DNA from: Dyella acidisoli
GTDB lineage: Bacteria > Pseudomonadota > Gammaproteobacteria > Xanthomonadales > Rhodanobacteraceae
Length of the DNA stretch: 64,000 nucleotides
NCBI RefSeq assembly: GCF_030160295.1
Contig: NZ_BSOB01000005.1
Coordinates: forward strand, 62,001-126,000
Direction of reading: 5' to 3'
Shown: piece after piece, positions 49,631 to 57,746 of the stretch
Numbering within the stretch: the first letter of the stretch is position 1
How the letters are laid out: every line of letters begins with the position of its first letter
Made by a program: the position numbers and the translations under genes
The notes under the pieces: model-generated
The model's database searches: none
What the model was told of the DNA's origin: nothing
Seen by the model: only the letters and a program-made list of their open reading frames with translations

Positions 49631-51196
49631 TTAGAGCAAACCATCGATAGGAAGCTGGCGCAGCAGCGTCACTTCCGTGCGTCGCTTAGTGCTTGCACCG
49701 GGCTCGCTCTGAAAAGTAACCGGCTTACCATTGTCCTCGGCCTGCCAGATCAGCTGGTGGGTAGCCGGGTCGATCGTCACTTGGTACGCATTTGAAGGCT
49801 GTGTGGCGGTGTGGAAGAAGTCGCTAATGGCGTGGGCCAATCCAGGCGAATCCACGATCACACCCATTTCAGTGTTGAGCAGCTTGGAGCGCTGATCCAT
49901 GTTGAGAGAACCTATGAATACCTCATGGTCGTCCACGACAATGGTCTTGGCGTGAAGGCTGATGCCCGACGATTTGCCAATGGATGTGGATGGCTGACTC
50001 TGGCCCGACGTGGGTTTGAGTTCGTAGAGCTGCACGCCGCCTTCGACCAGCGCCTTGCGATAGTGCACATAGCCTGCATGTGCCGCTGTCTCGTCAGTCG
50101 AGGCAAGTGAGTTCGTCAGTATTTTGATGGACACGCCCCCCTGAGCCCGCGACACGAGGTGCTTGCTGCCGGCATCACCAGGTATGAAGTAGGGCGTCGT
50201 TGCGAGTATCTCGTGCTGGGCGCCGTCCAGCATGGTTTTGAGCTGCGGGCCGATGCGCAACGCCGGCACGTCGCCGTCGGTCTCGATTTTCTCCGGCTGA
50301 TCGGCCACGAACTCGGCATTGCCCCAAAACCATGCCCCTCGCTTGTCGGCGGTCGGCCCATCGGGCAACTGGTCCAGCACCGCTTGCGCGTAGTCGGATT
50401 GCGCGAATTTGCGCACCTCTTTCTGCAGAATCAACCGAGCAGCAGTGAGGCGTTTGCCGGATTCATCCGTCTTTTTAAGCTGGTCGAGTGGATAGGCGGC
50501 ATCGCAGTTCCAGTACGCATCGAACGCATCGGAAGCTTGCTGCACGACGGGACCGATGGCGACCACGTCGAGGTCACGGAAGTGCGTGTCGCTGCCTGCG
50601 TCGAAGTAAGGATCGCCAATGTTGCGTCCACCGATGATGGCCACGTTGTTGTCGACGATGAACGCCTTGTTATGCATGCGCCGATTGAGGCGCCGCCACT
50701 CCATCATGAACTGGACAGCACGAGACAGCAGGGTTGGGTTCCGCGTTCGGAATGGATTGAACAGCCGAATTTCGATGTTCGGATGGGAGTTCAGCGCCTC
50801 GAACAGATGATCCTTGTCATCGAAGTTGTCGTCGTCGATGAGCATCCGCACGCGCACGCCACGGTCGGCAGCGGCAAGGAGATGCTGCATCATCAGGCGT
50901 CCGGTCATGTCGCTGGCGAAGACGTAGTACTGCAAATCGATCGAGTGCGCAGCATGATCGGCCAGTGCCACGCGACTGAGTAGTGCGTTCGTGCTCAGCG
51001 TCAGCAACCGAAAACCTGACTGGTTCGGATGTTTGGCCACCTCCGCATGCGCGTACCGGGCCGATGCAGTATCGACGGCTGCCGGCAGGTGGTGCGTCTC
51101 CGCTTTCTCAGTGCTGGGCGGGAGGGTGGAGCACGCCTGAAGGAAAACACAAAGAATTGTGACGGCAAACACGACGACCCAGCGATCTGTTCGCAT
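49631..51196 (-). CDS. Phospholipase D-family lipoprotein (cardiolipin-synthase-like)
   Basis: A 521-residue protein with a lipoprotein signal (VVVFAVTILCVFLQAC, lipobox Cys near residue 22). Two HKD motifs mark phospholipase D: HNKAFIVDNNVAIIGGRN around residue 174 and HAKTIVVDDHEVFIGSLNMD around 419. The fold is of the cardiolipin synthase/PLD-like family, anchored to the envelope, and could make or hydrolyse phospholipids. ATG 51196 was chosen over 51256 because the signal starts there and GGGGG precedes it. It stands left of the VgrG island with opposite orientation. Confidence 0.88.
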   Translation of the reverse strand: MRTDRWVVVFAVTILCVFLQACSTLPPSTEKAETHHLPAAVDTASARYAHAEVAKHPNQSGFRLLTLSTNALLSRVALADHAAHSIDLQYYVFASDMTGRLMMQHLLAAADRGVRVRMLIDDDNFDDKDHLFEALNSHPNIEIRLFNPFRTRNPTLLSRAVQFMMEWRRLNRRMHNKAFIVDNNVAIIGGRNIGDPYFDAGSDTHFRDLDVVAIGPVVQQASDAFDAYWNCDAAYPLDQLKKTDESGKRLTAARLILQKEVRKFAQSDYAQAVLDQLPDGPTADKRGAWFWGNAEFVADQPEKIETDGDVPALRIGPQLKTMLDGAQHEILATTPYFIPGDAGSKHLVSRAQGGVSIKILTNSLASTDETAAHAGYVHYRKALVEGGVQLYELKPTSGQSQPSTSIGKSSGISLHAKTIVVDDHEVFIGSLNMDQRSKLLNTEMGVIVDSPGLAHAISDFFHTATQPSNAYQVTIDPATHQLIWQAEDNGKPVTFQSEPGASTKRRTEVTLLRQLPIDGLL

Positions 51197-51463
51197 GCTT
51201 ACGCCCCCAGGTGGACCAGCCCTTCCTCGGCTCGCGGATCGTCGTGGATTTATCACGAACTTTTCACGACTTGGTTAATTGCCCGGCACATTGATCGAAA
51301 CCATGGCGATCTAATAACAAGCATAACGCTTGAAGAGCGTGCAAGAGCGGCCGATCACTCGCTCAACATTGATTGTGAAGCGCCTCTCGCGCTCCACCCC
51401 AACCTCAATGCTCACACCTTTTCGGGGTAGTATTCGCGGAATGGACCAACATGGCAGTAGTCA

Positions 51464-51859
51464 ATGGACATGTACGACTGGGTTGATTTTGAGGGCGGCA
51501 GGGCGCGCTTTTCCGGTGGCATACGAGGTTGGGACGAGCTCGGCCATGAGACGTTTTGCGCGGAATTGAACGGTAAGTCCTGGTACGGCGAAGTCGTAAA
51601 GAATTGGGAGGGGGACGACTTCAGCTCGGAGATTCTCTCTTTCGGCTACAAGCAATCCTCCGATGTCGGCATGCCAGCGTCTGCACGGGTCGCTTTTTCG
51701 GCGTTTGATATGGAAAAGATCAAGACCATGGTGACGCGGCTGATTCATATTGTGTCCCAGTGCGATAATCCCCCGTTCGTACTTTCTCGCGGCAAGACAT
51801 CCAAGTTCTCGGGGAAAGTGGTTTTTCGGGACGGCTGGATCAACACCCACGCCAATTGA
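51464..51859 (+). CDS. Probable immunity protein for the PAAR-cyclase effector
   Basis: A 131-residue soluble protein, with no signal peptide, that begins MDMYDWVDFEGG. It is beta-rich (RARFSGGIRGWDELG, CAELNGKSWYGEVVKNWEGDD) and ends PPFVLSRGKTSKFSGKVVFRDGWI. It ends 24 bases before the PAAR effector gene on the same strand, which suggests one transcript. I do not know its family. Its place next to a NAD-consuming effector makes cytosolic immunity or an adaptor/chaperone role most likely. The ribosome site is weak, so the start (ATG 51464 or 51470) is uncertain. Confidence 0.5.
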   Translation: MDMYDWVDFEGGRARFSGGIRGWDELGHETFCAELNGKSWYGEVVKNWEGDDFSSEILSFGYKQSSDVGMPASARVAFSAFDMEKIKTMVTRLIHIVSQCDNPPFVLSRGKTSKFSGKVVFRDGWINTHAN

Positions 51860-51883
51860 AGGAACGCATAGACCAATAAGGAC

Positions 51884-52933
51884 ATGGCGACGATGATGGA
51901 TTATTTGGCATCCATAGCAGAGGTATCCAAGGCTTCTTCTTTGCAGGATATTCAAAAGATTGCCGCCGATTTCCCGGCTAAAGGCACAGGCAAATGCGGC
52001 ATCCTCTACAGCGGTCGCGTGGGTGATACGAATTCGGAAAAGATTGCCTTGGCCCTGGCGGACAAGACCGGATACAGCGTCATCAATAGCACCCCCAGAG
52101 CCGGCTTCCTGATGGCCGCTCAAGGGGCTATCAAGAATCGCGTGGCGAATATCCTGGAGTCGCAAGGTATGGTGCGGCCAGAGGCGGAAGCAGAGGCATC
52201 CAACTTTCTTTACGGTAGCGGTAACGCTCCAGCCGGTAGCCCTACCTCCTTGAGGGGCTGTTTGTGGGGGCAGGCATCGCATGAATTCGCATCATCCTTG
52301 AAGGGCGATGTGGTGTTGGTGGCCTCCGCCGCCAGCCCGGATCGCGTTTTCGGTCAGGTCGAAGTGCCTGCCGTTTTGAACGACAGCCATGTGGCCAGCT
52401 TGGGCAAGCAACCGGTAGCGGATTTGCGGGCAGCGAATGCGCAAGGCGGTACCAAGGCGGTATTGTCGAAGGTTCAAACAGCATTCGTTCGCGCAGCACC
52501 CCGCGGTATTTTCAACGCCAAAAGTGGGTCAGGCGTAGTTCTATCCAAAGAGGTCGCCGACGCATTGGGCGTCGATTCGTCCCCTATGCCAAGTTTGTCC
52601 GACGCGCTTTCTTCCGGCATGACGCTGGCCCCGATCGGCATGGGGCGCCCCGCCGCGCGCCTGACCGATATGCATACCTGCCCTATGACCACAGGGCCGG
52701 TGCCGCACGTCGGAGGTCCGATCTGCGCCCCCGGCGCGCCCAAGGTATTGATCGGTGGCCTGCCCGCGGCACGTGTTGGAGATATGGCGATATGCATCGG
52801 GCCGCCGGATTCCCTATCGGCGGGCTCATCAAAAGTGAAAATCGGCGGCCAACAGGCTGCGCGATTAGGGGATGCTACGGAACACGGGGGCGTGGTCGTG
52901 CTTGGATGCTTTACGGTGCTGTTGGGTGGTTAA
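51884..52933 (+). CDS. PAAR protein with N-terminal ADP-ribosyl cyclase/NADase-like domain
   Basis: A 349-residue type VI secretion effector. Residues about 38-182 follow the CD38/ADP-ribosyl cyclase pattern. ILYSG (40-44) corresponds to LFWSG, and VINSTPRAGFL to the TLEDT..G block (the acidic pair is Asn-Ser here). W128 in LWGQASHEFA matches the W-x-x-x-S-x-x-F-A helix, and E160 in FGQVEVPAV matches the catalytic Glu of the FGSVEV strand. After a linker of about 70 residues, a C-terminal PAAR domain (256-349) has the repeating PAARLTDMHTCP / GLPAARVGDMAICIG / GGQQAARLGD pattern that tips the VgrG spike. It would destroy or cyclise NAD in a target cell. The fold call is by eye. Confidence 0.7.
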   Translation: MATMMDYLASIAEVSKASSLQDIQKIAADFPAKGTGKCGILYSGRVGDTNSEKIALALADKTGYSVINSTPRAGFLMAAQGAIKNRVANILESQGMVRPEAEAEASNFLYGSGNAPAGSPTSLRGCLWGQASHEFASSLKGDVVLVASAASPDRVFGQVEVPAVLNDSHVASLGKQPVADLRAANAQGGTKAVLSKVQTAFVRAAPRGIFNAKSGSGVVLSKEVADALGVDSSPMPSLSDALSSGMTLAPIGMGRPAARLTDMHTCPMTTGPVPHVGGPICAPGAPKVLIGGLPAARVGDMAICIGPPDSLSAGSSKVKIGGQQAARLGDATEHGGVVVLGCFTVLLGG

Positions 52934-52937
52934 GCCG

Positions 52938-53459
52938 TTACCGGTTGACCTCGTCCAGCAAAGCCTTTGCCGGAACCTGCATGGTCATCGAGTAATAGGG
53001 TGCGTATCCGGTGATGGTCATGACCACCTTGCATGGAATGCTGGAGCGACCTGCAAGCAAACTGTTGACGTCGGTCTTGCTTAAAGCATGATCGGATGTA
53101 CCCTCATCCAGCGTCTCGCTGAAAGTCAGCTCAGATGAATAAGCGAATGAGGGCTGCTGTCCTTTCTCCGCATGGTCTGCCGATTCGGTGATGCCTCGCA
53201 TGAACCGTCGCAAGGAGAACGCGTGATCGATGGAGAAATCAGTATCTCCATCGAGGGAGCAGATCAGCCAATGTCCCACGACTGGCAACTTGTCGGTATA
53301 GGATGCAGCAAGAAAGCCGGTGTTTGAATTGAACGTGAGCTTGTATGCATAGCGCGTCTTTTCAAATCGAACGAAGCTCACGGCTGCCGGTGGCTCTTGC
53401 AGGTGCTTGACGCAGCCCGCGCAGCTCAGCATCAGCGGCAGTAACAGTAACCTTTTCAT
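52938..53459 (-). CDS. Lipoprotein, candidate immunity to the lipase effector
   Basis: A 173-residue protein with a lipoprotein signal (MKRLLLLPLMLSCAGC) and a soluble beta-rich mature part (LTFNSNTGFLAASY, LICSLDGDTDFSIDHAF). The family was not recognised. It starts 4 bases after the stop of the lipase gene, in the same operon, as expected for the periplasmic immunity protein of a periplasm-acting lipase. An alternative start at 53471 would overlap the lipase stop. Function inferred from context. Confidence 0.65.
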   Translation of the reverse strand: MKRLLLLPLMLSCAGCVKHLQEPPAAVSFVRFEKTRYAYKLTFNSNTGFLAASYTDKLPVVGHWLICSLDGDTDFSIDHAFSLRRFMRGITESADHAEKGQQPSFAYSSELTFSETLDEGTSDHALSKTDVNSLLAGRSSIPCKVVMTITGYAPYYSMTMQVPAKALLDEVNR

Positions 53460-53463
53460 GCGA

Positions 53464-54207
53464 TCACTCATCGGAGTCGGCATTCGTCGGAGCTCCGTTC
53501 GTGTTGCTGCGAATGGACATGTACATCATGCCCGCCACCGACTTTCCATCGCCGGCGGTGGTGTTGAACAACCCTCCGGCGTCAGCGTGATGTGTATTGG
53601 AATCTACATTGATATCGGGTCCGGACGGTATCACCCAGCGCACGCCAAAATCCGCAACGTCATCTGATGAATCGGAGGTTGCCGGCGTCGCATGGACGTT
53701 GATCCAGAATTTGGCTTTGGGCGTGGTTTCCGGATGGAAAGGAATGGCGGAAAAGAGCTCGACCAGAAAACCTTTGCCCACCGGATCAAGCGTCACCAGC
53801 ATCTGGACGTTGTAGCCCGCATCGACAAGCTTCCTCGAAAGATGCGCCCCGTTCCAGCCGCCCAGGCTGTGCCCGACGATATACACGGGGTTGGACTTCG
53901 TGGGAATGACATCGATGACAAACTTTTTTATGTCTGAGTCGTTGTGTATTTGGTAATACCCAAGGTCATACGAGATATAGAGGTCTTTGCTTTTGAGGCC
54001 ACCTTCCCAATTATCGAGAATGGTTTTGGGTACCTCGATATTGTGATAAGGCCCTGCGCCGTAATAAGACTCCTTATCGCCTGCGCCTCCAATAAAGAAC
54101 GCTATGACCTTTTGCGACTCCGCCGGTGCACCAGTACCAGTCGTTGAACCGCTTACCTCATACCTGGGATCAAACTCGCGCATATTGTTTTGCCATCCTT
54201 GTGCCAT
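53464..54207 (-). CDS. Alpha/beta-hydrolase lipase effector (Tle-like)
   Basis: A 247-residue protein without a signal peptide. The nucleophile elbow is VYIVGHSLGGWNGAHLS (Gly-His-Ser-Leu-Gly). The beginning KVIAFFIGGAGDKESYYG resembles the oxyanion strand, and later Asp (LVTLDPVGKG) and His (NTHHADAGG) can complete the triad. No export signal plus an adjacent VgrG suggests delivery by type VI secretion as a phospholipase effector (Tle class). ATG 54207 was chosen with AAAAGGCCC upstream. It is divergent from vgrG (178 bases between) and followed by its lipoprotein partner. Confidence 0.7.
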   Translation of the reverse strand: MAQGWQNNMREFDPRYEVSGSTTGTGAPAESQKVIAFFIGGAGDKESYYGAGPYHNIEVPKTILDNWEGGLKSKDLYISYDLGYYQIHNDSDIKKFVIDVIPTKSNPVYIVGHSLGGWNGAHLSRKLVDAGYNVQMLVTLDPVGKGFLVELFSAIPFHPETTPKAKFWINVHATPATSDSSDDVADFGVRWVIPSGPDINVDSNTHHADAGGLFNTTAGDGKSVAGMMYMSIRSNTNGAPTNADSDE

Positions 54208-54384
54208 TGTTGTGGGCCTTTTGGGAAAAGGCGAAAACATGTCCACTCATCGTACGTCGGCGCCGAACCCCATATGCCTCTCAAGCACCGACTCCCCTTG
54301 CCGGGTATGGTAGTGGTCCCATTGAAAAATGCTACCATCCGATCACTTTAGGGATGATATCTATTTTACAAGGAGCGTAGCCGC

Positions 54385-56217
54385 ATGACCGTAGCCATGA
54401 CGATCACCTCGGCCAAGTGCGACGACCTGTATTTCATTGAATTGAACGCGGAAGAACAACTGGGCGAACTCTTCAAATTTCGCGTCAAGTTTGAATCCCA
54501 GGACTCGAATATCGACCTCAGCGCACTGCTCGGTTCGCCGATGACTGTGACGTTGACCACAGAAAACGGCTTCATCCGCTATTTCAACGGTATTGTCTGC
54601 GAGGCGGCGCAAACCGGCGTCTCGTCGATCGAAAATCTGGTGTATGCGCAATATTCCGTCACGCTGGTGCCTAAACTCTGGCTGCTGGGGCAGATGGTGG
54701 ATTGTCGCATTTTCACCAACATGACCACGTCGGACATTATCAAGCAGCTGTTGACCGAGTCCGGCTATAGCGACATCAAGCTGAGCCTTACCGGCAATTA
54801 CACCCCACGCGAGTATTGCGTGCAGTACCGCGAAGATTGCCTGAGCTTTGTCCATCGTCTCATGGAGCAGGACGGCATCTATTACTACTTCACCCATGAC
54901 GAGAGCACGCACACCATGGTGCTGGCTGATAGCCTGGGTGCGCATTCTGCGACAGACGGTTTCGCCTTGGTGCCTTATGCGTCCCAGGTCGATAGCGTGC
55001 TGCGTAAACAGGCGACGATCAGCAGCTTCGCTTCGGCGCGTGGCGTGGATGCGGCCACCTTCAAGCTGACCGACTACAACCCTTTGAAGCCGAAGGCATC
55101 GTTACTCTCGTCGGATACCACCGAGGGCCATCAGCCGGAGATCAACTACAGCGTATTTGATTTCCCGGGCGCACACGGTGACACGGCCCTGGGCCAGCAC
55201 TATGCCAACGTGCGTGCCGAAGCGTTTACCGCTTCCCGCTCGAAATACATGGCGAGGACCGAGGCTTGCAGTGCGCAGATAGGCGGCCTTTTCACGCTGA
55301 CCCATTTCCCGCGTCTGGAACTCAATCAGGAATATCTGATCATTGGCACAAAGACGTATATGCATGGCGGTGGCCGTGCTTCGGGTAGTGGTAGCTCGCA
55401 GTCCTTCCAATGCTATTTCGACGCGCTCGAAAGTCGCATTCCTTTTCGCAAGGAAATCGAGACCGAAAAGCCGAAGATCGTTGGCCTGCAGACCGCGGTG
55501 GTCACCGGCAGCAAAACCGATGAGGACATCGCGGTCGATCAATACGGCCGAGTGGAGGTCACTTTCCACTGGAACACGCCGGATAAGAAAAATGCCAAAT
55601 GCTCCTGCCCGGTGCGCGTGGCGACGTCTTGGGCTGGCAAGAATTGGGGCGCCATCAGCATTCCACGCGTAGGCCAGGAAGTTGTGGTGAGTTTTCTGGA
55701 GGGCGACCCGGAACGCCCATTGATTATCGGCAGCGTCTACAACGCAAGCAACATGCCACCATACAGCCTGCCCGATAACAAGACACGCAGCGGCGTCATC
55801 AGCCGCAGTCTGCTAGGCACGGCAGCAGATGCCAATGAATTGCGTTTTGAAGACAAGAAAGGAAGCGAAGATTTCTTCATGCATGCACAGAAAGACATGC
55901 ATCAAGAGGTTGAAAACGATCTGGTGGTAACGATCGACCACAACGAAACAGTCACTATCAAGAACGACCGTTCGCATTCGATAGGCAACAACGATACACA
56001 GAACATCAAGCAGAACTACACCTTGACCGCGGGCTCGCAGCTTCAGCTGGTTTGCGGCTCGGCAAGCATCACCCTGAAAAGCAGCGGCGAGGTCGAGATC
56101 AACGGTGTCAATCTCACGATCAACGGGCAATCGCAGGTTGGCATCAAAGGGGCAATGACCAGCATCGAGGGCAGCGGTGAGATGCAGGTTTCCGGTGGCC
56201 TCATCATGATCGGTTGA
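54385..56217 (+). CDS. vgrG: VgrG spike protein of type VI secretion
   Basis: A 610-residue VgrG. It has an N-terminal gp27-like domain (LGELFKFRVKFESQD, YCVQYREDCLSFVHRLMEQDGIYYYF), then a gp5/OB-fold region (DIAVDQYGRVEVTFHW, VRVATSWAGKNWGAISIPRVGQEVVVSFLEGDPERPLIIGSVYN). A C-terminal beta-helix follows (NETVTIKNDRSHSIGNNDTQNIKQNY) and ends in short repeats without an extra effector domain. It forms the trimeric spike tip that carries PAAR proteins and cargo. AAGGAG precedes ATG 54385. The rest of the secretion apparatus is not in this window, so this is an orphan vgrG island. Confidence 0.95.
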   Translation: MTVAMTITSAKCDDLYFIELNAEEQLGELFKFRVKFESQDSNIDLSALLGSPMTVTLTTENGFIRYFNGIVCEAAQTGVSSIENLVYAQYSVTLVPKLWLLGQMVDCRIFTNMTTSDIIKQLLTESGYSDIKLSLTGNYTPREYCVQYREDCLSFVHRLMEQDGIYYYFTHDESTHTMVLADSLGAHSATDGFALVPYASQVDSVLRKQATISSFASARGVDAATFKLTDYNPLKPKASLLSSDTTEGHQPEINYSVFDFPGAHGDTALGQHYANVRAEAFTASRSKYMARTEACSAQIGGLFTLTHFPRLELNQEYLIIGTKTYMHGGGRASGSGSSQSFQCYFDALESRIPFRKEIETEKPKIVGLQTAVVTGSKTDEDIAVDQYGRVEVTFHWNTPDKKNAKCSCPVRVATSWAGKNWGAISIPRVGQEVVVSFLEGDPERPLIIGSVYNASNMPPYSLPDNKTRSGVISRSLLGTAADANELRFEDKKGSEDFFMHAQKDMHQEVENDLVVTIDHNETVTIKNDRSHSIGNNDTQNIKQNYTLTAGSQLQLVCGSASITLKSSGEVEINGVNLTINGQSQVGIKGAMTSIEGSGEMQVSGGLIMIG

Positions 56218-56256
56218 GCACGTTCCATGCTAACGGTCATGCAAGGAGCGCTGGAT

Positions 56257-56751
56257 ATGGAACTCTCCGCGCCTGCTTTGGGTTGCCTCCAATCCGGCAT
56301 GGCTCCACGGCCCGCCGTGCGCACTTTGCTCGATCGCGGGCATAGTTTTGATGCCTTGAAGCTGATAGCGCGACTATTGCCAAAGATCTACGTGGTGGCC
56401 TGGTTATGCGATTGCACGCGCGACATTCCGCTCGAATGGAATGATCGGGCTGGTGTGGTCCTGGCGAATGCGTGGGTGCGCGAGCCGAATGAAACGCATC
56501 GTTATGCAGCGCTGAATTTCTGGACGGCGGACCAAAAACGCACCCTTGGTGCCTGGTTGGCCGCTGCGACGGGCTGGTCCGGTGGCAGCATGACGCCGCC
56601 TGGGGCAGCGGCAGTGCCGCCGCCGGACCAAATGACCGCGCTGGCGGCCATGGCCGTCATCAACAAATTGTCCATGTTGGATAGCGCAGCCTTTGAGCGC
56701 CGTCGCGAAGCTTTTGTAGAGCGAGTCATTCATTTGTTGCCTGATGCGTAG
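56257..56751 (+). CDS. DUF6931-type VgrG-associated protein
   Basis: A 164-residue soluble protein with patterns of the DUF6931 family often found behind vgrG: an RTLLDRGHSFDALKLIARLLPKIYVVAWLCDC helix region, WNDRAGVVLANAWVREPNE, RYAALNFW, and a Pro-rich loop. Its function is unknown. ATG 56257 was chosen because AAGGAG lies 8 bases upstream; upstream in-frame ATGs have no site. It is separated from vgrG by 39 bases and is in the same transcript. Confidence 0.75.
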   Translation: MELSAPALGCLQSGMAPRPAVRTLLDRGHSFDALKLIARLLPKIYVVAWLCDCTRDIPLEWNDRAGVVLANAWVREPNETHRYAALNFWTADQKRTLGAWLAAATGWSGGSMTPPGAAAVPPPDQMTALAAMAVINKLSMLDSAAFERRREAFVERVIHLLPDA

Positions 56752-56931
56752 CTGCTCAATCAAATCGCTCGCATCCTGAGCCCTCTGCGAGTGAGTCAGG
56801 GGCTAGGGTTCATCCTAGTGGGCAGGGGTTTGCCCTGATGCTTCAATAAGAAACACGATCCAACCATGTGGAGATGGCAGACATGATCCCTCGCGTCTCT
56901 GCAGACATTCAACCATTTTCGGAGGTGCGCC

Positions 56932-56994
56932 ATGATTAATACCGATGATCTGAAGCACTTTTTCGGATTGTTTATCAGCTGGCTATTGCCGTAA
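56932..56994 (+). CDS. 20-residue micro-ORF with strong ribosome site
   Basis: GGAGG lies 6 bases before ATG 56932. The frame encodes MINTDDLKHFFGLFISWLLP and stops at 56994. The product is short and amphipathic/hydrophobic at its C-terminal half. A stem followed by T residues lies 20 bases downstream. This arrangement fits a small membrane-active peptide or a regulatory leader, and nothing more can be said. Confidence 0.4.
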   Translation: MINTDDLKHFFGLFISWLLP

Positions 56995-57013
56995 GCCTCG
57001 TATTGAGGTTGTC

Positions 57014-57044
57014 GTGCGTGCCCTTCGGGGCGCGCATTTTTTTG
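57014..57044 (+). terminator. Probable intrinsic terminator after the micro-ORF
   Basis: GCGTGCCC-TTC-GGGGCGCGC stem followed by A and seven T residues. It would end a transcript that starts upstream of the 20-codon ORF, or the vgrG transcript. Confidence 0.7.
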
Positions 57045-57110
57045 AGCGAAAAATGGTCCGCTATCAGTTGGCCACGCCTTGCCTCACTCAGAAAGACTCA
57101 AGAGATCGCT

Positions 57111-57509
57111 ATGATGTTCCGCAAATCATCTCTCGTTTTTTGCACCGTCATCTGTATCGCCGCATTTCATGCAAGCGCACAGGAGAGTGCGGAGTTCAGC
57201 GCATGCCTGGATCAAGCCGCTGGCGCTTCCGGGGCAATGTTGGAATGCCATAAGGCTGAAGTCGGCAGATGGGACCCGAGACTGAATGCGGCCTATCAGA
57301 CCCTTCTGCATAGGTACAAGGATAAGGAGCGGGCTCAATTGCAACAAGAACAGAGAGCATGGCTCAAGCATCATTTGAGCGAGACCCACCGCCTGGCTGC
57401 ACAACCGGAGGATATTGGGGACGCTGCATTCTTACAGTCGGAGAGTTTTGAGTTGGATGACTTGATCAAGCGAACGTTGGCGCTTGAGAAGCTCGTCAAC
57501 GAGAAGTGA
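57111..57509 (+). CDS. LprI/DUF1311-type secreted protein
   Basis: A 132-residue protein with a signal peptide (MMFRKSSLVFCTVICIAAFHASA). An LprI-type (DUF1311) domain follows, with CLDQAAGASGAMLECHKAEVGRWDPRLNAAYQTLLHRY and LQQEQRAWLKH. Such proteins bind lysozyme in some species; elsewhere the role is not known. The Cys pair of the motif is present. The start of the mature region is duplicated at 63893-63951. ATG 57111 was chosen; a second ATG follows directly. Its place near the VgrG island is suggestive of defence against muramidases. Confidence 0.8.
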   Translation: MMFRKSSLVFCTVICIAAFHASAQESAEFSACLDQAAGASGAMLECHKAEVGRWDPRLNAAYQTLLHRYKDKERAQLQQEQRAWLKHHLSETHRLAAQPEDIGDAAFLQSESFELDDLIKRTLALEKLVNEK

Positions 57510-57746
57510 TCTGATGCGGGTACCCAGGCATTGCGAATACCGAGCCGTACCTTCACCGCCGTCTCCTGTCATGCGCAGGCGTGGCCGAAGTCACAAGTTT
57601 TGAGTTTGCATCACTAAAAATCTTCATCGCCAAGTTATAGCGATTAGGGACTGTTATCGAGGCTCAACTCCTCCTCCGACCCTGGAAGTCGGTTCTAAAT
57701 ACCGACTGCAGCGCTGGATGGGCCGCCCTGATATACATAACGAGAT

